From positions 372,001-436,000 of the forward strand of contig CBDCEX010000017.1 of the NCBI GenBank assembly GCA_965216025.1: a DNA stretch of 64,000 nucleotides. Direction: 5' to 3'. Position numbers and translations under genes: made by a program. The first letter of the stretch is position 1. Each line of letters starts with the position of its first letter. Positions 9,155 through 17,484 of the stretch are shown piece after piece. Under the pieces are notes generated by a model that was given only the letters and a program-made list of their open reading frames with translations, was not told the DNA's origin and ran no database searches. Origin of the DNA: JADFQT01 sp965216025 (lineage in GTDB: Bacteria; Chloroflexota; Dehalococcoidia; Lucifugimonadales; UBA3495).

Positions 9155-9445
9155 ATGGAACTGGACCGTGCTCGAGTGGAGAATATCGCCGCGCTGGCTC
9201 GCATCGACCTAACCGATGAAGAGGTTGAAGCCTTCGGGCAGGAGCTCTCGCATATCTTGGAGCAGTTCGAGCTACTGCGCCAGCTGGATACCGCCGGTGT
9301 GCCTCCCACCGGCCATGCCGCCGACTTGAACACGGTAACCCGCGAAGATGTGGCACAAGATTGCCTGCCTTCTGAAGATGTCTTGAGCAACGCGCCCAGA
9401 AGGGAAGGGGAGTTCTTTCGAGTCAAGGCGGTCCTAGAGGAATAG
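9155..9445 (+). CDS. gatC: Asp/Glu-tRNA amidotransferase subunit C
   Basis: The 96-residue protein matches GatC throughout: VENIAALARIDLTDEEVEAF at the N-terminus, the ILEQFELLRQLDT helix, and the typical C-terminal LSNAPRREGEFFRVKAVLEE. GatC wraps the GatA/GatB interface of the amidotransferase that converts misacylated Glu-tRNA(Gln) or Asp-tRNA(Asn). I take ATG 9155, preceded by CAGGAT, over an upstream TTG because family members start with this MELDRARV-type segment. gatA follows after 20 bp. Confidence 0.95.
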   Translation: MELDRARVENIAALARIDLTDEEVEAFGQELSHILEQFELLRQLDTAGVPPTGHAADLNTVTREDVAQDCLPSEDVLSNAPRREGEFFRVKAVLEE

Positions 9446-9465
9446 GTCGTGGAGGAATAGGTCGG

Positions 9466-10959
9466 TTGGCCAACCTGTGGGAACTGACGATTCAAGAAGC
9501 CCATCGGGGTCTGGTGGCGCGGGAATTCAGCTCGGTGGACTTGACCGCTTCCTGCCTGGAACGTATTCGGCAGGTGGAGAACCGGGTAAAGTCTTTTGTG
9601 ACCATCACCCAAGACCTGGCCCTGAGCCAAGCGGAGCGGGCAGACCGGGTCATTGCCGACAATCGGTCCACGCCGCTGACCGGGATACCGGTGCAGATAA
9701 AGGACTTGATCTCCACCAAGGGAATTCCCACTACCTGCTGCTCCCGCATGCTGGAGGGCTATGTTCCGCCTTACAACGCAACCGCGGTGAGCAGACTTTT
9801 GGAGCAGGGGGCGGTGATTTTAGGGAAGGGCAATATGGACGAGTTTGGCATGGGCTCTTCCTGCGAGCACTCCGCCTTTTTCCCGACGCATAACCCCTGG
9901 GATTTAGCCAGGGTTCCGGGCGGCAGCAGCGGCGGCGCGTCGGCCTCAGTGGCGGCCGGTGAGGTTATCTACGCCCTGGGCTCGGACACCGGCGGCAGCA
10001 TTCGTCAACCCGCCGCGCTTTCCGGCGTGGTCGGCTTGAAGCCAACCTACGGGTCGGTGAGCCGGTACGGCCTGGTGGCCTACGCCTCATCGCTGGATCA
10101 AATCGGGCCGCTGGCCAGGGAAGTTGCCGACTGCGCCCTGGTGCTCGATGCCATCGCTGGTCATGACCCCCTCGACGCGACTTCGGTGCCCCGGCCGGCA
10201 TCCGGCTACGCTGCGGCGCTGAACGGGAATCCCTCCAGCTCCTCTCCCCTGGGGCCGTCGGGCACCCGGGATGCTATCCGAATTGGTGTACCTCAAGAGT
10301 ACTTCGTAAAGGGGTTAGATCCAGAGGTCAAGGAGCGGGTGGAGGACGGGATACGGGTTCTCGAATCCTTGGGCGCATCGGTCCAGCCGGTCTCCCTGCC
10401 GACCACTCAGCACGCGCTGGCTTGCTACTACATCATCGCTCCTTCCGAATGCTCGGCAAACCTGGCCCGCTACGACGGAGTGAAGTTCGGTTACTCGTAT
10501 CAGGACACTACCGATATGTGGCAGGCGATGGAGAAGACCCGCCGCTTCGGTTTCGGTCCCGAGGTGAAGCGCCGCATTATGCTGGGCACATATGCGCTGT
10601 CTTCCGGTTACTACGACGCTTACTACATCAAAGCCCAGCAGGTAAGGACCCTGATCCGCCGGGAATTTGACCAGGTTTTCAGCCAGGTGGATGCGCTGGT
10701 GACTCCAACCTCTCCGGTGGTGGCCTTTCCGCTGGGTGAAAAAACCGCCGACCCGCTGCAGATGTACTTGGTCGATGTTTACACCCTGCCGGTTAACATC
10801 GCCGGGCTGCCCGGCTTATCGGTCCCTTGCGGTTTTTCCCAGGGCTTGCCAGTGGGGATGCAGTTAATCGGCCCGGCCTGGTCCGAAGATACCTTACTGC
10901 GAATCGCCCACTCCTACCAGCAAGCCACCGAGTGGCACCTGGCCAGGCCCCAACTTTAA
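9466..10959 (+). CDS. gatA: Asp/Glu-tRNA amidotransferase subunit A
   Basis: A 497-residue amidase-signature enzyme that releases ammonia from glutamine for GatB. The Ser-cisSer-Lys triad lies in VQIKDLIS (Lys about 83), PGGSSGGASASVAAG (about 152-166) and GSDTGGSIRQPAA (about 172-184). The C-terminal segment VNIAGLPGLSVPCGF is also typical. It starts at TTG 9466 after GGAGGAATAGG. gatB is not in the window; asnS follows 30 bp later. Because AsnRS is present, the complex is probably needed for Gln-tRNA formation. Confidence 0.96.
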   Translation: MANLWELTIQEAHRGLVAREFSSVDLTASCLERIRQVENRVKSFVTITQDLALSQAERADRVIADNRSTPLTGIPVQIKDLISTKGIPTTCCSRMLEGYVPPYNATAVSRLLEQGAVILGKGNMDEFGMGSSCEHSAFFPTHNPWDLARVPGGSSGGASASVAAGEVIYALGSDTGGSIRQPAALSGVVGLKPTYGSVSRYGLVAYASSLDQIGPLAREVADCALVLDAIAGHDPLDATSVPRPASGYAAALNGNPSSSSPLGPSGTRDAIRIGVPQEYFVKGLDPEVKERVEDGIRVLESLGASVQPVSLPTTQHALACYYIIAPSECSANLARYDGVKFGYSYQDTTDMWQAMEKTRRFGFGPEVKRRIMLGTYALSSGYYDAYYIKAQQVRTLIRREFDQVFSQVDALVTPTSPVVAFPLGEKTADPLQMYLVDVYTLPVNIAGLPGLSVPCGFSQGLPVGMQLIGPAWSEDTLLRIAHSYQQATEWHLARPQL

Positions 10960-10989
10960 CTACAGATTTAACCAACGGGCGGGAGGAAG

Positions 10990-12378
10990 ATGATGCGTCG
11001 AACTAAAGTTAAAGAGATTCTCCAGCGGGAAGCCGCCGGCGGAGAGGTGCTGGTGCAGGGCTGGGTCAAGACCCGGCGTTCCTCAGGCGCAGTCTCCTTT
11101 ATCCAGATGAGCGATGGGTCTACCCTGCGCGACTTGCAGGTCGTCGTGGAGCAAGCCCTGCCGGATTATCCCTTGGCCGAGGCGCTCAACACCGGCTGCA
11201 GCATCAGCGTGGTGGGAGAGGTGGTTGAATCCCAGGGTAAGGGGCAAAAGTACGAGGTTAAAGCCCAGCGAATTGAGCTCCTGGGTTCAGCCGATCCGGA
11301 AACCTACGCTCTGCAAAAGAAGCGGCACACCCTGGAGTTCCTGCGCGAAAACGGCCACCTCCGGCCTAGAACCAATACCTTTGGAGCCATGGCCCGCTTG
11401 CGAAGCGCCACCGCCTTTGCCATCCATAGCTTCTTCCAGAGCCGGGGTTTTCAGTACATACATACCCCCACGATCACCGCCAGCGACGCCGAAGGGGCGG
11501 GATCCATGTTTCGGGTAACAACCCTAGATCCGGCCCAGGTACCCCGCGGAGAGGACGGCGTCGATTACTCGGAAGACTTCTTCGGCAAGCCCACCTTTCT
11601 CACCGTCAGCGGGCAGCTGGAAGCTGAGATATTCGCCTTGGCCCTGACCGATGTTTACACCTTTGGACCGACCTTCCGCGCGGAAAACTCCAACACCTCC
11701 CGTCATCTGGCGGAGTTTTGGATGGTTGAGCCGGAGGTGGCGTTTTGCGACCTGGCTGGTCTGGCCGACCTGGCGGAGGAATTCCTCAAATTCATATTTA
11801 GCTATATCTTGGAAAATTGCGCCGAGGACCTGGAGTTCTTCAATCAGTGGTACGACAAAACCGCCATATCCACCCTGGAGAGCATAGTCAATTCCAGCTT
11901 TGAGCGGCTCACTTACTCTGAGGCCATAGACATCCTTGCCAAGTCGGGAGAAGCCTTTGAGTTTCCCGTGGAATGGGGCCTGGACCTCCAGTCGGAACAC
12001 GAGCGATACATCACCGAGGGGGTGGTGCAGAAGCCAGTGGTTGTCACCGACTACCCCAAGGAGATCAAGGCATTCTACATGCGCTTGAACGCCGACGGAA
12101 AAACCGTGGGAGCCATGGACGTGCTGGTGCCGAGGATCGGCGAAATCATTGGAGGCAGCCAGCGGGAGGAGCGGTACGACGTGCTGCTGGAGCGGCTACG
12201 CCAGTCCGGGCTGGACGAGGAGAATTACTGGTGGTACCTGGACCTGCGGCGCTACGGCACGGTCCCCCACTCGGGGTTTGGCCTGGGGTTCGAGCGCACC
12301 GTGCAGTTTATAACCGGGATGCAAAACATTCGGGACGTCATCCCCTTCCCCCGAACCCCCAAGAATGCCGAGTTCTGA
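10990..12378 (+). CDS. asnS: Asparaginyl-tRNA synthetase
   Basis: A 462-residue class IIb synthetase. The N-terminal OB-fold anticodon-binding domain (VLVQGWVKTRRSS, about 20-110) is followed by the catalytic core with motif 2 FRAENSNTSRHLAEFW (about 230) and motif 3 GFGLGFERTVQF (about 435). The asparagine-type motif 2 separates it from AspRS and LysRS. It charges tRNA(Asn) directly. It follows gatA by 30 bp with GGGAGGAAG before the ATG, so gatC-gatA-asnS is probably one operon. An R1 palindrome downstream could terminate it. Confidence 0.95.
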   Translation: MMRRTKVKEILQREAAGGEVLVQGWVKTRRSSGAVSFIQMSDGSTLRDLQVVVEQALPDYPLAEALNTGCSISVVGEVVESQGKGQKYEVKAQRIELLGSADPETYALQKKRHTLEFLRENGHLRPRTNTFGAMARLRSATAFAIHSFFQSRGFQYIHTPTITASDAEGAGSMFRVTTLDPAQVPRGEDGVDYSEDFFGKPTFLTVSGQLEAEIFALALTDVYTFGPTFRAENSNTSRHLAEFWMVEPEVAFCDLAGLADLAEEFLKFIFSYILENCAEDLEFFNQWYDKTAISTLESIVNSSFERLTYSEAIDILAKSGEAFEFPVEWGLDLQSEHERYITEGVVQKPVVVTDYPKEIKAFYMRLNADGKTVGAMDVLVPRIGEIIGGSQREERYDVLLERLRQSGLDEENYWWYLDLRRYGTVPHSGFGLGFERTVQFITGMQNIRDVIPFPRTPKNAEF

Positions 12379-12465
12379 GCAGGGAGTCTGGCGTGGCCTT
12401 ACCCCGCGTCCCAATCCGCAACAGGCTTTCTGATCCTTAACGAGAATTTAAAATTTGTAAGATCC

Positions 12466-12512
12466 AAATCCCCTTCAGTCCCCCTTTTTAAAAGGGGGAC
12501 TGAAGGGGATTT
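12466..12512. repeat. R1 palindrome downstream of asnS
   Basis: A nearly perfect 47-bp palindrome, AAATCCCCTTCAGTCCCCC followed by TTTT/TAAAA and the complementary arm. It is the cleanest copy of R1 in the window. It lies 88 bp after the asnS stop and could fold into a very stable hairpin acting as a terminator in either direction. Confidence 0.8.
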
Positions 12513-12567
12513 CCCCAGCGCCTCCGCCACCGACTGTGATTAGCTCTGGATTCAAGACTCAGTAGGA

Positions 12568-13998
12568 GTAAGTGTTCAGATTTGAGGGGAAGCGAGCAAC
12601 CGGCGGCATTCCAGGAGGGGATTGAGACCTCTAGCCCGCCAGGTGCCAAAGAGGGATGCCAAGGTCATCTTGCTGTCGGTGCCCTGCCCTGAGCGGGTGC
12701 CGCCGCTGATCTTGCGACTGGTTACCAGATGCCGCAGGCTCCGCTCGGCGGCGTTGTTGTCTGAGGGCACGGCTGGGTCCGACACGAAGACAAACAGTTC
12801 CTTGATGAACCGTTCCATGCGCCGGCAGAGCTTGGCCTGAACCGCCAGGGGATCTTTAAGGAAAGGCCGCGCCAAGACCATTAGTTTCTCCTCCAGCATT
12901 AGCTGGGTGCGATGGCCTGGCTGGGCTCGGGGAAGGACCGAGGCCTTGGCCTCCGTGTAGACCTGGTGAACCGCCTCGGCCCACTGAGCCAGCCCAGCGT
13001 CTTCTGGGTACAACCCTTTCAGGTCATGGATATCCCGCAGCAGATGAGCCCAGCACCGTTGCTTCAGGCCCGGGTAGTGGTTATAGGCGGCGTAGAAATC
13101 ACTGACCAACACTCCGCTGAAGGAGGAATCCAGCACCTCATCCACCACCCCCTTATCCCGACCCCGACGCAGGAAGTATCGTTCGCTGGGAGTGCTGAAG
13201 GTCCAAACATAGCCGTTGCTCCCGTCCTGGCGCCAGCCGGTTTCGTCGCCCTGCACCACGGGACTGGCGCGGACTTGCTCGAGCACCTCTCGCACCGCCG
13301 TCTCAGCCTGACGGGCTACTCCATGGACGGCCTGGACGATGGCACCAACACTCAGGTGCAACTGATGGACGGTCTCCAGGTACCATTGGATGATTCTTAT
13401 GGGCAACCGTCCCTCCTCCCGCAGGGTCACCATCAGGCTTACCAGATTGACCCCCAGGCGCTGCTGGCCCAGAACCACCCCCTGCAGGGCCTCTTTGGGC
13501 AGCCGGCGCCGTTGGCATACCGGACAGATGCGGGCTACCAGGGCGTGCTCGGTCACTTCTACCGGAGCCACCGGTAGCTCAATGACTTCCCGAGTTCGCT
13601 GTACCCATCCGCCGTTCAGGTGAGTCCCGCAGTCGGGACAGACCGCCACGGCATGCTCCACCCGCTGGGTAGGAGTCATGCGCTGGCGGGCGAAGCCATG
13701 GCGGCGCGGCTTTCTGGGCTCCTTTTTCTCCGGCGCTTGCCGGCTGGAGTGCGGCTGATTACCCGGCATCCCCGACGACCCGCGCCGGTTGGGACGGGAT
13801 TCCAGAACCCCAATCCGCCTTTGCAAATCGGCAATGACTGCCCGCTGGCCGGCAATTATCTCCAGCAGAGTTTCGCGACTCGCCGCGTTCAGGTCTAGTT
13901 CAGTGTCCACCTCCCTGGTATGCCACAACTCCCCCGGCCATGCCAGCGTTTTTCCAACGGCTTTGAGCCAATTCACCTCATCAAGTCTGAACAGTTAC
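12568..13998 (-). mobile_element. IS66-family element, tnpC only
   Basis: A 1431-bp element with inverted ends GTAAGTGTTCAGATTTGA (left) and the complement of GTAACTGTTCAGACTTGA (right). It is flanked by an 8-bp direct repeat CAGTAGGA at 12560-12567 and 13999-14006, the duplication length known for IS66. It holds one transposase and no tnpA or tnpB accessory genes, as in the ISBst12 subgroup. Confidence 0.93.
12576..13976 (-). CDS. IS66-family transposase (TnpC-like)
   Basis: The intact 466-residue frame starts with a leucine-rich coiled segment (LLEIIAGQRAVIADLQRRI, about 36-55). A zinc-finger-like pair follows (CPDCGTHLNG and CPVCQRRR, about 118-156), then the DDE core: VVQGDETGW (about 243), VSDFYAAYNHY (about 290) and DNNAAERSLRHLV (about 415). 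The complete frame, perfect target duplication and good ends suggest recent and possibly active insertion. It separates asnS from the TPP decarboxylase genes. Confidence 0.93.
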   Translation of the reverse strand: MNWLKAVGKTLAWPGELWHTREVDTELDLNAASRETLLEIIAGQRAVIADLQRRIGVLESRPNRRGSSGMPGNQPHSSRQAPEKKEPRKPRRHGFARQRMTPTQRVEHAVAVCPDCGTHLNGGWVQRTREVIELPVAPVEVTEHALVARICPVCQRRRLPKEALQGVVLGQQRLGVNLVSLMVTLREEGRLPIRIIQWYLETVHQLHLSVGAIVQAVHGVARQAETAVREVLEQVRASPVVQGDETGWRQDGSNGYVWTFSTPSERYFLRRGRDKGVVDEVLDSSFSGVLVSDFYAAYNHYPGLKQRCWAHLLRDIHDLKGLYPEDAGLAQWAEAVHQVYTEAKASVLPRAQPGHRTQLMLEEKLMVLARPFLKDPLAVQAKLCRRMERFIKELFVFVSDPAVPSDNNAAERSLRHLVTSRKISGGTRSGQGTDSKMTLASLFGTWRARGLNPLLECRRLLASPQI

Positions 13999-14083
13999 CA
14001 GTAGGAACGCAACATTGACTAGCCAGCTAGGCCACGAATATAATGGGGCGACTTCACTATGCACCAGACCCGAAGGAGGCGCG

Positions 14084-14596
14084 ATGACAACTCAGGAAGC
14101 TGTACTGCATCCCCCGGCAGTTATTAGCGAGCTGGTCAAGAACAATGTCACCCATGTGGTGTGGCTGCCCGACAGCGAAACCAACTTCATGTATCAGTTG
14201 CTGATGGCCGAACCTTCGCTGGACCTGGTGCCGGTGTGCCGGGAGGGTGAAACCATGGCCATTGCCGCCGGCCTGTGGGTTGGCGGGAAAAAGCCCGTGG
14301 TCCTGATTCAAAACACCGGAATATTTGAATCGGGCGACTCCATTCGGGGTCTCGGGCTGGACGTCAACCAGCCGCTGGTAATGCTAATCGGCTACCGGGG
14401 CTGGAGCCGCCACGGTGTCACCACCGACTCGGCGGCCCGATTCATCGAGCATATCCATATCCTCCATGCTTGGGGGATCAACTACTACTTGATCGAGACC
14501 GACGAAGACGCCGGCCGGATTAGCACCGCCCTTGAGGAGGCGGAGCGGACTCAGAAGCCGGTGGCCGTGCTGGTGGGTACCGAGTTCGGAGCCTAA
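14084..14596 (+). CDS. TPP-dependent decarboxylase, alpha (PYR-domain) subunit
   Basis: The 170-residue protein resembles the alpha subunit of sulfopyruvate decarboxylase (ComD) and the N-terminal half of phosphonopyruvate decarboxylase. The catalytic Glu that activates TPP is in PVCREGETMAIAAGLWVGG (about 50-65), followed by KKPVVLIQNTGIFESGD. ATG 14084 has an excellent GAAGGAGGCG Shine-Dalgarno, so an upstream in-frame start is rejected. The beta subunit follows 63 bp downstream. The pair probably decarboxylates a 2-oxo acid carrying a sulfonate, phosphonate or similar group; the substrate is inferred only from family resemblance. Confidence 0.88.
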   Translation: MTTQEAVLHPPAVISELVKNNVTHVVWLPDSETNFMYQLLMAEPSLDLVPVCREGETMAIAAGLWVGGKKPVVLIQNTGIFESGDSIRGLGLDVNQPLVMLIGYRGWSRHGVTTDSAARFIEHIHILHAWGINYYLIETDEDAGRISTALEEAERTQKPVAVLVGTEFGA

Positions 14597-14659
14597 ACGC
14601 TCAAGGGCGATTAGCCAAGAAATTAACCGGGCGATTCACCGGGAAGGAGGACCTGTAGC

Positions 14660-15250
14660 GTGATTAAAAACGCCGATGCAGTGAAAATCATCGACAGCAA
14701 GCGCGAAGATTCGTTGATTGTTCCAACTATGAACGCCAACAACGTCAGCTTTGGCCTGCCGACGGTCACCAGCGCCCAAGATTTAGACCTGCCTCTATCC
14801 GGGGCCATGAGCAAAGCCTCCTCGTTGGGATTAGGACTGGCCCTGGCCCAGCCGGATCGCAAGGTTTTCGTTTTGGATGGCGACGGTAGCCTCCTGATGA
14901 ACTTGGGAGCGCTGGTTACCCTGGCCAACAAGGCACCCAAAAACCTGTATCATTTCCTGTTCAACAATGGGGTTTATGCCGTCACCGGAGGACAGCCGAT
15001 ACCCGGGGCAGGCCAATCTGACTGGGAAGGATTGGCCAAGGCCGTCGGATATGCCGCCGTGTTCTCATTTGAGGACCTGGAAGACTTGGCCACCGGAATC
15101 GACCAGGTGTTGGCTGCGGAGGGCCCGGTGTTCATCCACCTTGCCGTGGAGCCCCAGGTCGAGAACACCCCGGTCGCGTACCGGACCCGCCCCGCCAGGT
15201 CGGTGCAGCAGGCCTTCCGAGAATTGCCCGCCGCCCTGGGAGTGAAGTAA
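14660..15250 (+). CDS. TPP-dependent decarboxylase, beta (PP-domain) subunit
   Basis: The 196-residue protein carries the TPP diphosphate/Mg motif GDGSLLMNLGALVTLAN ending in FLFNNGVY (GDG-x-NN, about residues 73-104), as in ComE-type sulfopyruvate decarboxylase beta subunits. GTG 14660 is preceded by GGAAGGAGG. With the preceding alpha subunit it should form the complete active site at the subunit interface. A paralogue that lacks the motif lies 0.5 kb downstream. Confidence 0.88.
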   Translation: MIKNADAVKIIDSKREDSLIVPTMNANNVSFGLPTVTSAQDLDLPLSGAMSKASSLGLGLALAQPDRKVFVLDGDGSLLMNLGALVTLANKAPKNLYHFLFNNGVYAVTGGQPIPGAGQSDWEGLAKAVGYAAVFSFEDLEDLATGIDQVLAAEGPVFIHLAVEPQVENTPVAYRTRPARSVQQAFRELPAALGVK

Positions 15251-15378
15251 GCCGCGCATCAACCCAGGAGCCATGGGCAGCTTGCCTAGTAGGGTGTCGA
15301 GACGGCGACCATGCCGCTGTTCCGGTGCCCGCTTTTTCTGTAAGCGGGTGGGGGAAGAAGGATTCAACACCGGGGTAG

Positions 15379-15440
15379 TCACCCTTCGACAGGCTCAGGG
15401 CGAACGGTGGGGCTTCGTTCGTGGTGAGCTGGTCGAACCA
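15379..15440. repeat. Short R2-related fragment
   Basis: The stretch CCCTTCGACAGGCTCAGGGC followed by a TTCGTTCGTGGTGAGCTGGTCGAACC arm matches the inner stem of R2. Similar pieces occur at 31484-31512 and 47598-47626. It lies between the TPP beta subunit and the small membrane protein. Confidence 0.65.
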
Positions 15441-15485
15441 TGAACGAACGCATCTCACCCACTCTCCTAAAATATAACGGGCATA

Positions 15486-15785
15486 ATGTTGAAAGGGTTG
15501 CTAAAGGGTCTGCTGGGCCGGCTGGTATCCTATACCGGGTTGGCGGTGGGCTTTTGGCTGCTGTACCAGGCCTTGCTCCAGTCGAGCCTGCTCTACGGCA
15601 TCCCCCTGGGATTGCTCGGAGGCGGCTCCATATTGCTCGGCATGTATTTGCTGGTGACGGCACGGCATATCGCGGGCAATGGGGCTGGTTTGGATTTGCC
15701 TGTATTAGATTTGGATGAAGAAAAGGAGGGGACTGCCGGTGATTCCTTCACTGGAAGCAGCCAAAGCGATAAACTTCCACCGTAA
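15486..15785 (+). CDS. Small membrane protein of unknown function
   Basis: I do not recognise this 99-residue protein. It has two hydrophobic segments (about residues 15-35 LVSYTGLAVGFWLLYQALL, and 38-60), a basic N-terminus (MLKGLLKGLLGR) and an acidic, polar C-terminal tail. Its last 16 codons overlap the next gene, so they are probably co-translated. A small double-spanning protein next to TPP enzyme genes could be a transporter component, but nothing in the sequence proves it. Confidence 0.5.
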   Translation: MLKGLLKGLLGRLVSYTGLAVGFWLLYQALLQSSLLYGIPLGLLGGGSILLGMYLLVTARHIAGNGAGLDLPVLDLDEEKEGTAGDSFTGSSQSDKLPP

Positions 15786-16308
15786 GGAGGCCCTGGTGGT
15801 GTCCACCTCCTCGGCGCTGCGGGACTGGAATCAGGTGTCGAACCGTAGAGAGTTGGATGTCGATCTGACCGACTGTATGGATCGGGCTCCCGGGGTGGGG
15901 CTGGGTCTTTCGCTGGCTCAGCCCGACCGCAAGGTTCTGGTGCTGGACTGCGATGCCACCCTGCGCACCGACCTGGCAGTTTTCGCGACCATCGGTGAGT
16001 CCAAGCCGGAAAACCTGATCCACTTCGTGTTTGAGGACATCGTCAGTCTGTCCACCGATGGCCTACCCGTCAAGGGCCTGGATAACGTGGATTTCCAGAC
16101 GATGGCTCGGGGCGCCGGTTATGCCAATACTATTAGGTTCAGCGACATAGAGGAATTGCTGCTGGGGTTGGAGTCGGTAATTGAACAGCCGGGCCCTACT
16201 TTGGTTATGGTGGAGGTGGCGAGGGACCAGGAGCAGGCTCCTTTTCCGGAGCGGGGCATGGCGGAAGGTTGGGCGGTGGTCAGGGAATCACTGCTGGACG
16301 AAAGATAG
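15739..16308 (+). CDS. TPP-enzyme beta-subunit-like protein lacking the TPP motif
   Basis: It aligns with the beta subunit at 14660 over its whole length: LGLSLAQPDRKVLVLDCDAT corresponds to LGLALAQPDRKVFVLDGDGS, and ENLIHFVFED to KNLYHFLFNN. The metal/diphosphate residues are gone (GDGS to CDAT, NN to ED), so it should not bind TPP in the usual way. I choose GTG 15739 because AAAGGAGG lies 8-10 bp upstream; an ATG 24 nt earlier lacks this. It may be a structural or regulatory partner of the decarboxylase or a paralogue with a new role. The frame is clean, so it is not an obvious pseudogene. Confidence 0.75.
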   Translation: MIPSLEAAKAINFHRKEALVVSTSSALRDWNQVSNRRELDVDLTDCMDRAPGVGLGLSLAQPDRKVLVLDCDATLRTDLAVFATIGESKPENLIHFVFEDIVSLSTDGLPVKGLDNVDFQTMARGAGYANTIRFSDIEELLLGLESVIEQPGPTLVMVEVARDQEQAPFPERGMAEGWAVVRESLLDER

Positions 16309-16361
16309 GCTCTACGAGTAGCGAGGCGGCGACGCAGCGGTAACTAGAGTTGCGGAGGGCG

Positions 16362-17123
16362 TTAGGAGTCAGCGCCGGGCACCACCAGAATCTGCCGGGC
16401 CACGTCGTATCCAAGGGAAACCTCCCCCTGCTGGGTTTTTACCGTCAGCACACCCCGATAGGGAGCGGCTTCCAGTACTGTGATCCGGTGATCAGGAACG
16501 ATCAACGACTCGGCCAGAAATCGGAGCAGTTCTTCATCCTCTTCCGGTACCCGCTCCACCAGGTAGGCCGCTCCTGTTGCGGCGGCGTCGAGACCCAGGG
16601 CGTTGGTGGGAACCTTGGGTTGGCCGGTGCCGGGAATCGGCCGGCCGAAGGGCGACTTTTTGGGATAACCCAGGCATTCCATCAGCCGCGTTTCCAGGTC
16701 TCGCGACATGCCATGCTCCAGCTGATGGGCCTCGATGTAGGCCCGGTGGAGCTCCATTCCCAGCAGTCTGACTACCAGCCACTCAGCCAAGCGATGACGC
16801 CGGGCTATATCTTCTCCCCCCTCCACACCGCGCCGGGTTAGCCGAATCCGCTTGTCGGATCCTATCTCCACCAAGCCCTGTTTTTCCATCCGGCGCACCA
16901 TGCCGGACACCGACGGCACCGACGTTCCCAGTCCCTCGGTGGGAGGGAGTTGTTTCAGGTTATCGGTCAGCTGAGTGACGGTGGGAACCTCCGAGTCCTC
17001 CCACAGCTTGTACAAGGACAGCAGATAGTTCTCCGTGACCGGCGAATGCCGATCCTCCGCAGAAACGGCTTTTCGGGATTCGGGAGCTTGCTTGGGGGTG
17101 CGGGGGTTGGCCATCGCAAACAC
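16362..17123 (-). CDS. DtxR/MntR-family metal-dependent regulator
   Basis: The 253-residue protein has a winged-helix N-terminus (TENYLLSLYKL, SVSGMVRRMEKQGLVEI, about 30-90), then a metal-binding dimerisation domain with the ligand pattern HRLAEWLVVRLLGMELHRAY, EAHQLEHGMS (about 108-145), and a C-terminal SH3-like domain ending GYDVARQILVV. DtxR proteins repress iron or manganese uptake genes when metal is bound. The divergent Fbp-type iron transporter starts 1.3 kb away, a natural target. The start is GTG 17123 or ATG 17114; the choice is unresolved. Confidence 0.9.
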   Translation of the reverse strand: MFAMANPRTPKQAPESRKAVSAEDRHSPVTENYLLSLYKLWEDSEVPTVTQLTDNLKQLPPTEGLGTSVPSVSGMVRRMEKQGLVEIGSDKRIRLTRRGVEGGEDIARRHRLAEWLVVRLLGMELHRAYIEAHQLEHGMSRDLETRLMECLGYPKKSPFGRPIPGTGQPKVPTNALGLDAAATGAAYLVERVPEEDEELLRFLAESLIVPDHRITVLEAAPYRGVLTVKTQQGEVSLGYDVARQILVVPGADS

Positions 17124-17264
17124 CGTTGAAGAAGATCGTTCCGCTGGTTAAGGAACTGCCGGCCTGGACGAGAAGCCGTCCAGCTTCCCGGCAAGGAAAC
17201 GGGGTCCCAGGGTTAGCTTCTATCCCCAAACGACCCATGTCATTCCGAAGGGCTCGGGGTGACA

Positions 17265-17484
17265 TTTTGAGATAGTTACTTAGCTGGACTTTGTACATTC
17301 GAGCCGCGTAGGTGGGCGTATCTGTGAGGCGGTCGTATAGGGCGGCTGGGACTTTTTCACTGTCGCGCCTAGACATTGAAAAACCCCCAGACGACATCCA
17401 CAGATGGCGGCGCACCAATTCCATCGTTACTGGTTTATGGTTACTGGCTTTTGTACAAAGTCCAGCTAAGTAACTATCTCAAAA
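17265..17484. repeat. 32-bp perfect inverted repeat with IS5-type ends
   Basis: Arm 1 (17265-17296) reads TTTTGAGATAGTTACTTAG then CTGGACTTTGTAC; arm 2 (17453-17484) is its exact complement. Each arm contains an IS5-element end plus a TA and 13 bp of outside sequence, so the IS ends face away from each other. The 156-bp spacer has no recognisable gene; a short frame at about 17297-17376 on the minus strand (MSRRDSEKVPAAL...) could be a broken gene start. Arm 1 is joined to an R2-like sequence at 17240-17264. Confidence 0.8.

Noticed and set aside
16960..17424. A 154-codon minus-strand frame overlapping the DtxR gene
   Set aside because: It runs through the 32-bp inverted repeat and out of frame through the regulator; only its first 29 codons could be a gene remnant.
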